18,768 bases of DNA, taken from Clostridia bacterium (lineage in GTDB: Bacteria; Bacillota_A; Clostridia; Oscillospirales; CAG-272). This document shows, piece after piece, positions 1 through 7,076 of this stretch. Below the pieces are notes generated by a model. The model was given only the letters and a program-made list of their open reading frames with translations, did not search any database and was not told the DNA's origin. Numbering within the stretch: position 1 is the first letter of the stretch; each line of letters starts with the position of its first letter. The stretch lies in contig JAFZCF010000204.1 in the NCBI GenBank assembly GCA_017552165.1, forward strand, positions 1 through 18,768, written 5' to 3'. Position numbers and translations under genes: made by a program.

Positions 1-7
1 AGCATTT

Positions 8-871
8 TCAGAACGGGATTGCCTCGATGCTTGACACCACGACGTTTGCCCGCTCGGTGGCGGACTTTATCGCGTCCGGGATCGTTTTCCCGGAAAAATA
101 TTCGTGGCAGAACGTCGCGCCGTAGCAGTCGCCTGCGCCGACGGTCGACACGACGTCAACCTGCTCAGGTTTCCCGGAACAGTAAGTGACGCCGGTTTTC
201 GTGTCGAGGACCTCCGAGCCGTCAGCGCCGAGGGTGTAGACTACTGCTTTAACGTTCGGGTATCTTTCGGCAACCGCCTCGGCGAGCGTCGCGCCCTCCT
301 TCTTACCGGCAAGACCGAGGTCATAAATGAAATGTCCTTCGTCCGCGCTGATTTTAACGACCGTTGCGCGGCTGAGACAAAGAAAGAGCGATTCGGCGTC
401 ATAACAATCCTTTCTGATGTTCACGTCACAGAATATATCCGGAAATCTGACGTTACTGAGTATTGAAACAAGCGCGGCTCGCGAGTCAGGAGCTCTTTGA
501 ATCAGCGTATTGAACGCGAAAAGATCCGGTGCGAGTTTTTTTATTTTTTTCAAAATCTCCGGGTCGCACCGGATGTGATCGTAAGCAACGTCCGGCAGCA
601 CGTCGAAACGCGGCACCTTTTTCTCGTCTAAGGTCACCATGCACTTCCCTGTTTCGTGACGGTTCTTCTGCAAAAACGCACTGCTTACGCCGTGACGCGC
701 GAGCTCCTTAATTGCGTCGAATCCGAAACCATCGCGGCCGACCGCGGAAATCAGATACGTCTCATCGCCGAGATGAGCCATATGAGCGCAGAAATTGAAC
801 ATTGCGCCGCCTATCGTCTGTTTTTCCGGGTAAATATCCCAGATGATTTCTCCGAATCCGAGAACTTTCAT
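8..871 (-). CDS. PfkB-family carbohydrate kinase (fructokinase / KDG-kinase-like)
   Basis: This is a complete 287-residue ribokinase/PfkB-fold cytoplasmic kinase, expected to transfer phosphate from ATP to a hydroxyl of a sugar or keto-sugar acid. The N-terminal family signature is visible as GGAMFNF (residues 21-27) followed by AHLGD. The C-terminal signature STVGAGD (242-248) carries the GAGD anion hole and the catalytic Asp248. At 287 residues it is slightly short for the family (usually 290-330) but not truncated. The start is supported by a GGAG ribosome site at 881-884, nine bases upstream. It lies downstream of the DeoR-type regulator in the same direction, which suggests control by that regulator. 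Substrate cannot be assigned from sequence alone: fructose and 2-keto-3-deoxygluconate are both plausible, and the latter would fit the aldolase encoded at 7077-7712. The family call is very secure; the substrate is open. Confidence 0.93.
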   Translation of the reverse strand: MKVLGFGEIIWDIYPEKQTIGGAMFNFCAHMAHLGDETYLISAVGRDGFGFDAIKELARHGVSSAFLQKNRHETGKCMVTLDEKKVPRFDVLPDVAYDHIRCDPEILKKIKKLAPDLFAFNTLIQRAPDSRAALVSILSNVRFPDIFCDVNIRKDCYDAESLFLCLSRATVVKISADEGHFIYDLGLAGKKEGATLAEAVAERYPNVKAVVYTLGADGSEVLDTKTGVTYCSGKPEQVDVVSTVGAGDCYGATFCHEYFSGKTIPDAIKSATERANVVVSSIEAIPF

Positions 872-1109
872 TTTGTTTCACTCCAATTTCTCATTAACAT
901 CAATTCTGTCAGGCGCCGTAAACTTATCAGTACATATTGGTAGGCATTATCTTCAAAAGCATTCATAAACGCGAGCCATCACGCATTATCATACCGATAT
1001 CCACGGTATTTTTTTGCCTGCGCCGGAACAGTTCGGCATCATTCAGCAAAAACTAAAGCGACCCGCAGCAAAACCGCGTGCCGCCCATATATGACGGAAT
1101 CCGCCGGCA
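872..1109. other. 238-bp intergenic gap between regulator and PfkB kinase
   Basis: No credible protein is encoded here. The gap holds the kinase ribosome site (881-884) and an imperfect palindrome (991-1009). No consensus sigma-A promoter stands out on the minus strand: a few AT-rich -10-like hexamers occur, such as GATAAT, but none has a matching -35. No classical terminator follows the regulator stop codon at 1110-1112 in the minus direction. The kinase is therefore either read through from the regulator promoter or uses a weak or activator-dependent promoter in this gap. Confidence 0.6.
991..1009. repeat. Inverted repeat ATACCG-N7-CGGTAT, candidate operator
   Basis: The two 6-bp arms (991-996 and 1004-1009) are perfectly complementary around a 7-bp centre. 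The repeat lies about 120 bp upstream of the PfkB kinase start, in the only long non-coding gap of region C. On the plus strand it is followed by a run of T, but there is no plus-strand gene for it to terminate. I read it as a possible protein-binding site. It could also be chance, because the arms are short. Confidence 0.3.
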
Positions 1110-1868
1110 TTATACCGTTATTACGTTTATTCCAGCCGATGTGAACGTCTCGAGAAACTCGCCGCTCAGTCCCGAATCGGTTATTATTCCGTTCACACGG
1201 TCACACTCTATGACGCGATAAAGCGACGTCCTCTCAAACTTTGAAGAATCCGCGAGAACGAATATCTCGCTCGAAATCTTGACGAAACCCTTTTTCACGT
1301 CCGCGGTACCCGAATTCGGGGTGGCAATGCCGTTACGGATCGAAACGGCGTTAGCGCCGAGGAAAAGCTTGTCAACGAATATGCCGTTCAGCGAGTCGAG
1401 CGTCATGGATCCGCTTACGCTCGAGAATTTTCTCCTTACAATCCCTCCGAGCATTATGACGGTCGCGTCGGTCATTCTCTCGAGTTCGAGCGCGAGTACA
1501 AGGTCGTTAACAATGACCGTAAGGTCCTTCTTATCCGCGAGATATTTCGCCATCTCGCGGCAGGTCGTTCCCTGATCGACGATGATTGTATCTCCGTCTC
1601 CGATGTACGAGGCGGCCGCCTTTGCTATCCGCTCTTTTTCGTCCTTTTTTTCAAGTCTTTCGCTCGGAACTATCTCATAACCCGTTTTTGACTGCAGTAT
1701 AGCGCCACCGTGCGTTCTTTTGATCAGCCCCTGTGACTGAAGCGTTTCGAGGTCCGTTCTAATCGTCGCGGACGTGACGTCAAATTTTTCGCAAAGCTCC
1801 GAAAGCGTCGCGCGCTTGTTTTTTAAAATCTGTTCGTATATCTTTTTCTGTCTCTCTTCAGCAAACAT
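1110..1868 (-). CDS. DeoR-family transcriptional regulator
   Basis: This is a 252-residue DNA-binding regulator that usually represses sugar catabolic genes and is released by a phosphorylated sugar. The N-terminal winged helix-turn-helix spans about residues 5-55, with the turn around LSELCEKFDVTSATIRTDL and the DeoR-typical continuation GLIKRTHGGA (47-56). The C-terminal half is the sugar-phosphate-sensing Rossmann-like domain, with D98-QGTT as the phosphate loop and the ADSSKF segment near 206-211. The start chosen is the ATG at 1866-1868, because a GGAGG ribosome site lies nine bases upstream. A longer reading frame would add 42 residues of non-conserved sequence across the promoter and was rejected. 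The gene has its own promoter (1891-1919) just after the terminator of region B. It probably controls the neighbouring sugar genes; the effector is unknown. Confidence 0.94.
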   Translation of the reverse strand: MFAEERQKKIYEQILKNKRATLSELCEKFDVTSATIRTDLETLQSQGLIKRTHGGAILQSKTGYEIVPSERLEKKDEKERIAKAAASYIGDGDTIIVDQGTTCREMAKYLADKKDLTVIVNDLVLALELERMTDATVIMLGGIVRRKFSSVSGSMTLDSLNGIFVDKLFLGANAVSIRNGIATPNSGTADVKKGFVKISSEIFVLADSSKFERTSLYRVIECDRVNGIITDSGLSGEFLETFTSAGINVITV

Positions 1869-1890
1869 CCCGTTTAACCTCCAAAAGATT

Positions 1891-1919
1891 ATTATAACAT
1901 TTTCAAACGGAAAAATCAA
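1891..1919 (-). promoter_or_regulatory. Sigma-A promoter with extended -10 for the DeoR regulator
   Basis: Read on the minus strand, the -35 box is TTGATT (1914-1919) and the -10 is a perfect TATAAT (1891-1896), separated by exactly 17 bp. A TG dinucleotide one base before the -10 makes an extended -10. Transcription would begin a few bases downstream, leaving a 5' leader of roughly 15-20 bases that contains the GGAGG site. CAAACG (1904-1909, plus strand) lies inside the spacer and may be an operator half-site. Confidence 0.87.
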
Positions 1920-1940
1920 CGATAAAAGGCAAACGCTGTC

Positions 1941-1977
1941 AAAAAAGCGCGGCAGACGCCCCCAGCCCGTCTGCCGC
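1941..1977 (-). terminator. Rho-independent terminator of the surface-protein module
   Basis: On the minus strand a 10-bp GC-rich perfect stem, GCGGCAGACG paired with CGTCTGCCGC (1968-1977 with 1949-1958), encloses a 9-base loop. It is followed by GC and a run of six T (1946-1941). It begins 6 bases after the lipoprotein stop codon (1984-1986). It separates that gene from the independent promoter of the regulator just downstream. Confidence 0.93.
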
Positions 1978-1983
1978 TTTCGT

Positions 1984-4900
1984 TTAACGGTCAAACGCGA
2001 ACGATTCGGCCTTCCCGCTTTGCAGACTTTCGAGAATATCGCCGCAAATAGAATACGCCTCGGCGCATTTGCCGTCTTTCATCAGCTCGTTTGCGCTGTC
2101 TATCGCCTCTATCATGCTCTGATAATACACCGGCAACTGATCGAGTTCGGTCACAAGTTTTTTAAGCTTACCGTTCAGCACGCTCCTCAAACTGTAAATG
2201 TTTGAGAGAGATGAAAGTACGCCGTCAGCGTAAAAGCCCTTTTCGGACTTGTTACTCGCGTCGATCGCGTACGCCATCGCAGTACCGTAATCCATATACG
2301 TCATTACATAATTGCAGAGACGCTCGATATCCTTGTCGTTTGCGTCCGGGAAAAGGACCTTGAATTTCTCCGCCGTGAAATGCTGTATCTCCTCGCGAAG
2401 CACGTAATACGTATACGCGATGCGGTATCTTGTCATCTCGTCACGGCGTGCGGCTGCCTTCACGTGCTTATCTGAGTTAACTACCGAAACGCGCAGAGAA
2501 GCCCCCGCCTCGAGGGTGACGCCGATACCTTTTTCAAGTTCCCCGGCGGAATAATCTTTCGTTTCACCGGCGAACGTGACCTTGTAATTCCCGTCCGCGA
2601 GATTTCTCTGAACGAAATTGAACGTGACGCTCTTGTCATCCGGATTGAAAAGCACGAAGTTCCTCTCCGCCGACTGCATCGCCTCTTCGTAACCCGAAAG
2701 AATATTGAGGTTGAGGGCCATCACATCGCGGTTGTCCGCCTCTCCGAATGCCGAGAACATGAGATAGTTCCAGAAGGATATGCTCGACATGTAGAGGGCG
2801 CCCTGATCCGAGTTCCCTCCGCCGAAGCTGTTGTACATCGGCTCTGTCGGTATCCCGAAATAATCGGTCGCGGAATACGCCGCCTGGCCCCTGAACTGAA
2901 TGTTCCAGGTTATCGGGAAGAAGTTGAACGCGCTTACGCGCTCACAGTTGAAGAGTTTGAGAATAAGATCGTTGAAAGCGTAGTCGCCCGTCGCGTCGAG
3001 TATCTCGGTAAGCGGGATATACGCCTCGATGGTCTCCCACGGGCAGGGATGCGAAGCCCCCGCGTGAGGCTCGAAAAGTCCGATCCAGGTGCTCGACTCC
3101 GCCGCGCTCGTGAAATTGTCGTCGTACCAGAAGGTGAGCTGCATGAGCATGCCGAAGAAATCCTCCGACCAGGAGAGATATTCTTTGTTTCCTCTCAGCT
3201 CAAAGAGCCGGTAGGCGGCGTAGGTCCCGTACGCCGTGCCGAAGATCTCGGTCGTCGGGAACTCGGCGCTGTCGGTATATTCCCTCGTGTACCTGTTATT
3301 CTTAACTGTGAACGACACCTCGTTTATGACCTTGTTCAGGGCGTTTACCGCCATATCGAGGTATTTTTCCTCGCCGGTCACGTCATAAGCCTTGACGAGC
3401 ATATAGGCGTACGATCCTATCTGCCAGGGCTCATAGACCGTTCCGAGATCGGAGACGTCCTGCTGTGTCGCCGAGGTCTTGCTGTCGGGATATATCCACT
3501 GAGAGACCACGAAATCACAGTTTTCGACAAGTTCCGTCACACCCTCAATCGACGAAAGAAGGTTAGCGAGAGCCGCCGGGCTGAAGTCGTCCATACTGCT
3601 CGTCACCGACGCGCGGTAGGTCTCGACGTCGTAGAAGAAGTTCTGCCACGGCATTTCGAAGGTGCCGACCTGGTTGCCGAACCTGAAGCCGTAGCGGATC
3701 ATGTTGCATTCGGGATCGTAATAGAACTGCAGGGCGTCCATCTTCGTTTCGAGCGCCTTTGCGAAATCCGGATTTTTGTTGATCCTGTTATACGCGTTCG
3801 CCGCAGAGAGCCAGTTGTTGTTGCACGAGAAGTCCGTCGCCGAATATCTCGCCGACGAGGGGCGCGCGTAATGCAGATACAGTTTTCCCCCTCGCTTTTC
3901 GGATGTCAGCATCGGGTCGGACATAACGAGCGACGTCATGTTGTAGGCGTCGGGGTTGAGAAGCCCCGTCATCGTCAAATTGGCGACGCTCTTCCAGTCG
4001 AGCTGATACTGACCCCTGAGATCAGACCTGACGGTCGGCCATTTTACCTTTGCAGGATGCGCATATGCGACCGCAAGCGCCTTTTCGGCTATGCAGTCGA
4101 GCCCCGTCCTCTTTTCGGAAAATCCAGAGTAGAGCCAGAACTTCGCCGTGATATCCGTCGAGTTTCTCGGCGTGACGCCGTTTCCGTTCATGCGGTTGAG
4201 GCCGAAGAAGATGCCGGAACCGTCATTTCTGCCCATGACCTTATACTGCGTCGGCATCGCGTTCGAGGTCTCTCCCATCCATTCCATATCGGTATAATCG
4301 AAAAGAATGACGGCTTCCCTTCCGCAGTCCCAGAGATAGGCGGCGGGCATTCCGAGACCGTAGTAGTCGCCGTATATGCTCGGCGGCATCTGCGAATACG
4401 TGACCTCCGCGCCGTCATTCATATAGAAGCCGAACGCCGCGTTGGTGAGGTCGAGCCCGCCCGCTGATTTCAGCGAGATATCGAACTCAAAGAGCGATGC
4501 CTCCTCTATCGCCTTGCAGACGATCGTGAATTTACTGCCCGAGACGGGGTCGGTGCCGGTCATGCGGCAGGCGGGGACGCCATCGCGCTTTCCGGTCTCG
4601 TACGCCGTCGGGAAGAAGGCGAGCTCCGGGCCGCATATTATCGAGCGGGCGCCGTCGAACATCTTCACGTAATCCGTACCGTCGAAAAGGTAGGTAACGA
4701 TCGAATAGCTGCCGTCTCCGCGGTCTTCGAGCGCAAGGATCTGACTGCCGCTCGTGAGGACTATATTGTCCGGTTTTGCGGCCTTTTTGCCGCCGTAAAG
4801 CTCTTTTATCGCTTCGTTATCCACTGTTCTGTCAACCTCCGAGGGGGAATGGACCTCCGGCTCGATCAGCCAGAAAGCGTCTTCGCCGTTCACGTCGTCC

Positions 4901-5019
4901 GGAGGAACGGTCGTCGTCACGTCATCCCCCGTCCCGTTTCCGTTGCACGACGCCAGGCAAAGGACCACGATAACGACCGCCGCGAAAAGCAAGCTGAATA
5001 TTTTAGCAAAAGTTTTCAT
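1984..5019 (-). CDS. Large secreted lipoprotein of unrecognised family, possibly carbohydrate-active
   Basis: This is a 1011-residue exported protein. The N-terminus has a basic start, a hydrophobic stretch and the lipobox LASC with the modified Cys at 25, then an acidic Thr/Pro linker (about 28-65), so it should sit on the outer face of the membrane. Residues about 85-330 look beta-rich. Residues about 340-750 are helix-rich with many aromatic and acidic positions (for example QWIYPD, EPWQIGSYAY, FEPHAG, HPCPWETIE). This resembles the beta-sandwich plus alpha/alpha-toroid layout of many polysaccharide lyases and glycoside hydrolases. A further small beta-like segment (about 780-850) and a long helical tail (about 855-1011) follow. 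I do not recognise a specific family, and no catalytic residue can be named safely. No clear ribosome site precedes the start; a terminator-like hairpin lies 10 bases upstream instead. Location after two LamG proteins suggests a role in binding or degrading a surface-captured glycan. Confidence 0.85.
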   Translation of the reverse strand: MKTFAKIFSLLFAAVVIVVLCLASCNGNGTGDDVTTTVPPDDVNGEDAFWLIEPEVHSPSEVDRTVDNEAIKELYGGKKAAKPDNIVLTSGSQILALEDRGDGSYSIVTYLFDGTDYVKMFDGARSIICGPELAFFPTAYETGKRDGVPACRMTGTDPVSGSKFTIVCKAIEEASLFEFDISLKSAGGLDLTNAAFGFYMNDGAEVTYSQMPPSIYGDYYGLGMPAAYLWDCGREAVILFDYTDMEWMGETSNAMPTQYKVMGRNDGSGIFFGLNRMNGNGVTPRNSTDITAKFWLYSGFSEKRTGLDCIAEKALAVAYAHPAKVKWPTVRSDLRGQYQLDWKSVANLTMTGLLNPDAYNMTSLVMSDPMLTSEKRGGKLYLHYARPSSARYSATDFSCNNNWLSAANAYNRINKNPDFAKALETKMDALQFYYDPECNMIRYGFRFGNQVGTFEMPWQNFFYDVETYRASVTSSMDDFSPAALANLLSSIEGVTELVENCDFVVSQWIYPDSKTSATQQDVSDLGTVYEPWQIGSYAYMLVKAYDVTGEEKYLDMAVNALNKVINEVSFTVKNNRYTREYTDSAEFPTTEIFGTAYGTYAAYRLFELRGNKEYLSWSEDFFGMLMQLTFWYDDNFTSAAESSTWIGLFEPHAGASHPCPWETIEAYIPLTEILDATGDYAFNDLILKLFNCERVSAFNFFPITWNIQFRGQAAYSATDYFGIPTEPMYNSFGGGNSDQGALYMSSISFWNYLMFSAFGEADNRDVMALNLNILSGYEEAMQSAERNFVLFNPDDKSVTFNFVQRNLADGNYKVTFAGETKDYSAGELEKGIGVTLEAGASLRVSVVNSDKHVKAAARRDEMTRYRIAYTYYVLREEIQHFTAEKFKVLFPDANDKDIERLCNYVMTYMDYGTAMAYAIDASNKSEKGFYADGVLSSLSNIYSLRSVLNGKLKKLVTELDQLPVYYQSMIEAIDSANELMKDGKCAEAYSICGDILESLQSGKAESFAFDR

Positions 5020-5028
5020 TATTGATAC

Positions 5029-5054
5029 AAAAAGCCCGCGTAAAGCGGGCTTTT
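5029..5054 (-). terminator. Hairpin terminator or attenuator before the large lipoprotein gene
   Basis: On the minus strand AAAAGCCCGC (5054-5045) pairs perfectly with GCGGGCTTTT (5039-5030) around a 5-base loop, and the T run extends to 5029. This is a good intrinsic terminator, 14 bases after the stop codon of the second LamG gene. It ends only 10 bases before the ATG of the next gene, and no promoter is visible between the two. It therefore probably acts as a partial terminator or processing site that sets the ratio of LamG protein to lipoprotein. Confidence 0.85.
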
Positions 5055-5068
5055 ACCCTTACAGGATT

Positions 5069-5935
5069 TCAGTGTTTTTTTCTGAGAACGAGCGCGGCTC
5101 CGCTGATCGCGGCAACGAGCACCGCAATGGCGGTATAATCGGCCGTGTCGGGAGCTTCGCTGACGCCGGCAAGCGCCTTCGCCTCTGCTGCGGTGATTAC
5201 ACGGTTGTAAATGCGAACTTCGTCAAGAAGACCCTTGTAGAAACTGTCTTGGCTTCTGCCGCCGAGGAAGAAGTGGTTGTCGAATCCATCAACTACCATT
5301 TCTTTAATGAGCCCGGCCCCGTCCTTGTCGAAGAGCTGTCCGTCGATGTAAATCACGGCACTTTCCTTCGAAGCGTCGTAGACGAAAATAATGTTGTGCC
5401 ATTCATTGTCGTCAACTCTTACTTCTTTTTCGTAGTTATAGGCGTATGCATAGTTACTCAGAGCCGGGGTACCAGAAGCATCATAACCAGCGAGGCAAAC
5501 GTTGGAGGAGCCTGCCTGAACAAAGCCCCATACGCCGGTCGCACCGGCAAAGGATCCCCAGCAGAACAGAGCGCCGTCCTGATTGACTTCCTCGCCCTTG
5601 TCGTTAATAACCTTAAAATTGCTCTTTATCCACGCGGAAAACGAGAAGGATTTGTTCGGGTTGGGAGAAGTCAAAGGAGCTTCCTCGGTTCCGCCAACGT
5701 ATATACTCCCTTTACCATCAAAGGAAATTGCCTTTCCCTTGTAGCCGTCAACAAACGTTGCGTTGCCGATGTTCGCGAATGTGTTGTTCCCGACGAGGTC
5801 CTTCGCCTCGCCATTGTCGAAATCGTAATAGATTACGAGTCCGTCGGTGGGAGCTTCCGCACCGGCCGCGAAGGCGGGCGCGACCATCACTGCCGCGAGA
5901 ACGAGGCAGATCAGAACTGTTGTGATGTGTTTCAT
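5069..5935 (-). CDS. Secreted LamG-domain protein with sortase-like PDTAD C-terminus
   Basis: This 288-residue protein has a Sec signal peptide (cleavage likely after AFA, residue 23) and then a LamG / concanavalin-A-like jelly-roll domain (about 31-256). Visible family motifs are YYDFDNG (36-42), FSFSAWIKS (97-105), NEWHNIIFVYD (177-187), YIDGQ (196-200) and LLDEVRIYNRVIT (236-248). The tail reads PDTAD (262-266), a hydrophobic segment (268-284) and RKKH. This is the architecture of a cell-wall sorting signal in which PDTAD replaces LPXTG. The domain usually binds carbohydrate or mediates adhesion. An AAAGGAG ribosome site precedes the start. The gene follows the other LamG gene by 27 bp and is probably co-transcribed from the promoter at 7014-7042. 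No catalytic Glu pair typical of a GH16 enzyme was seen, so binding is more likely than hydrolysis. Confidence 0.9.
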   Translation of the reverse strand: MKHITTVLICLVLAAVMVAPAFAAGAEAPTDGLVIYYDFDNGEAKDLVGNNTFANIGNATFVDGYKGKAISFDGKGSIYVGGTEEAPLTSPNPNKSFSFSAWIKSNFKVINDKGEEVNQDGALFCWGSFAGATGVWGFVQAGSSNVCLAGYDASGTPALSNYAYAYNYEKEVRVDDNEWHNIIFVYDASKESAVIYIDGQLFDKDGAGLIKEMVVDGFDNHFFLGGRSQDSFYKGLLDEVRIYNRVITAAEAKALAGVSEAPDTADYTAIAVLVAAISGAALVLRKKH

Positions 5936-5962
5936 GTTTTTTCTCCTTTTTTTGGAAAGTTT

Positions 5963-6964
5963 TTATTTTTTCTTTTTAGAAAAGACTATGATAAGGACCA
6001 CGGCCGCGACGACGACAACGCCCGCTATGATGCCGATGATAAGACCCGTGTTGCTCTTTTCCTCCTGCTTCCCGGTGGACTTCGTCGTATCTTCGGGCTT
6101 ATCCTGTTTCTTTGTGGTGTCGTCCTTCTTTTCCGTGTCGGGCGTTTTTTCGGTCTCGGTATCATCGTCCCAGAAATCGTCGCCCCAGGTATCGTCGTCG
6201 GGCGGAAGAGTCTCGATCTTCGGTTCGGGCGCCTCGGGCGTCGTGCCCTTCATTTTGACAAGCTCCTCGATCTCGGTGTCGTCAAGGACTCTGCCGTATA
6301 TACGGAGGTCGTCCATGCCGCCGATATAGTTGTCCTCGCCGCCGTTCATCGCTCCGAGAACGAAATATCCGGAGGAGTCGCCGAGGAACTTGGTGATGAC
6401 CGTCTCGCAGATATACTCTTTGCCGTCGATGTAGAACACCGGCGATTCGCCGGTCTTGGCGGTCATCGCGACGTGATGCCAGTTCCCGTCACGAAGATTG
6501 TTGCCTTCCGGATCACCGACGATATAGTGAGTGTCCGTGCTCTGAAAATAGAAGAACAGACCGTCGTAATCGGTGAGACAGAATCTGAAATAGTCGAAGT
6601 TCGCGCCGGAACCGAAACCGAGTAACGTCATGTTTCTCTTGTCATCGGGAGAGGTGGACGGCTTTACCCACAGAGAGATCGTCATCTCGTCGTAATCGAA
6701 ATACGGTCCGAGAGCGTCGGCACCTATAAGCATCAGGACGTCTTTCCTCTTCTCAAAGTTGAGATATCCCTCGCCGCAGGCGGCGCCTTCCTTGACTATC
6801 TGCTCTTCTCTCAGAATCTCAAGAGAGTTCTGATCCATCACGTCGTACGCATTCGCGTCGAACGGATAGTAGCTTATGATGTCGTCGTTGATGTGCGCGC
6901 TTGCGAGAACCGTGCAGACAACTGCAAACAAAACGACAAACAACGGGAGCAGGATTTTTTTCAT
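5963..6964 (-). CDS. Membrane-anchored LamG-domain surface protein
   Basis: This 333-residue protein begins with a signal peptide (residues 1-23, ending ASA). It carries one LamG jelly-roll domain (about 30-235), with motifs YYPFDANAYD (32-41), MTISLWVKP (94-102), NWHHVAMTAK (161-170), YIDGKEY (178-184) and MDDLRIYGRVL (217-227). An extracellular linker of about 65 residues follows, rich in Asp, Glu, Thr, Lys and Pro (240-304). A membrane helix (about 307-329) and four terminal Lys complete it, so it is tethered to the membrane with the lectin-like domain outside. NTG just before the helix could be a decayed sorting motif. The start is the ATG at 6962-6964, preceded by a GGGG-type ribosome site and the strong promoter upstream. 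An in-frame extension of 42 residues would run across the -10 box and was rejected. It is a paralogue, in domain terms, of the gene downstream, but with a different anchor. Confidence 0.9.
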   Translation of the reverse strand: MKKILLPLFVVLFAVVCTVLASAHINDDIISYYPFDANAYDVMDQNSLEILREEQIVKEGAACGEGYLNFEKRKDVLMLIGADALGPYFDYDEMTISLWVKPSTSPDDKRNMTLLGFGSGANFDYFRFCLTDYDGLFFYFQSTDTHYIVGDPEGNNLRDGNWHHVAMTAKTGESPVFYIDGKEYICETVITKFLGDSSGYFVLGAMNGGEDNYIGGMDDLRIYGRVLDDTEIEELVKMKGTTPEAPEPKIETLPPDDDTWGDDFWDDDTETEKTPDTEKKDDTTKKQDKPEDTTKSTGKQEEKSNTGLIIGIIAGVVVVAAVVLIIVFSKKKK

Positions 6965-7002
6965 TCTTTTGAAAACCCCTTTCGTTTTATTATTGTTATT
7001 TT

Positions 7003-7038
7003 CGTTTGCTGACATTATACCGCAAACAGCGGCGTTTG
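7003..7038. promoter_or_regulatory. Cluster of CAAAC/GTTTG half-sites over the LamG promoter
   Basis: GTTTGC (7004-7009) and GCAAAC (7022-7027) form an inverted repeat flanking the -10 box. CAAAC (7023-7027) and GTTTG (7034-7038) form a second one inside the spacer, next to the -35. CGTTTG occurs at 7003-7008 and 7033-7038 as a 30-bp-spaced direct repeat. A repressor bound here would block RNA polymerase. The same hexamer occurs near the DeoR promoter, so autoregulation plus control of this module by that regulator is possible. Position and repetition are seen; the regulator assignment is inference. Confidence 0.4.
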
Positions 7039-7042
7039 TCAA
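7014..7042 (-). promoter_or_regulatory. Consensus sigma-A promoter for the LamG module
   Basis: On the minus strand the -35 is a perfect TTGACA (7037-7042) and the -10 a perfect TATAAT (7014-7019), with an optimal 17-bp spacer. The leader to the LamG start codon at 6964 would be about 40 bases and AT-rich. Such a perfect promoter implies high basal output unless repressed. No terminator is visible between the aldolase stop codon (7077-7079) and this promoter, so some read-through from the long operon is likely too. Confidence 0.9.
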
Positions 7043-7076
7043 CAGTTTTTTTACACTTTTTTTAAGATTTTTTCTT

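Noticed and set aside
991..1016. Plus-strand intrinsic terminator (ATACCG/CGGTAT stem followed by a T run)
   Set aside because: There is no plus-strand gene upstream to terminate and the stem is only six mostly weak pairs, so it is listed only as an inverted repeat.
1869..1994. 42-residue N-terminal extension of the DeoR regulator
   Set aside because: It would cross the promoter and the terminator stem. The internal ATG at 1866-1868 has a strong GGAGG site and matches the usual DeoR N-terminus.
3049..4467. Long plus-strand open frame of 472 codons
   Set aside because: It is wholly antisense to the large lipoprotein gene, is rich in Arg and Val as expected of a shadow frame in GC-rich DNA, and has no recognisable domain or ribosome site.
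4943..6625. Plus-strand open frame of 560 codons
   Set aside because: It runs antisense through three minus-strand genes and the hairpin between them, with low-complexity Val/Phe/Arg composition and no family resemblance.
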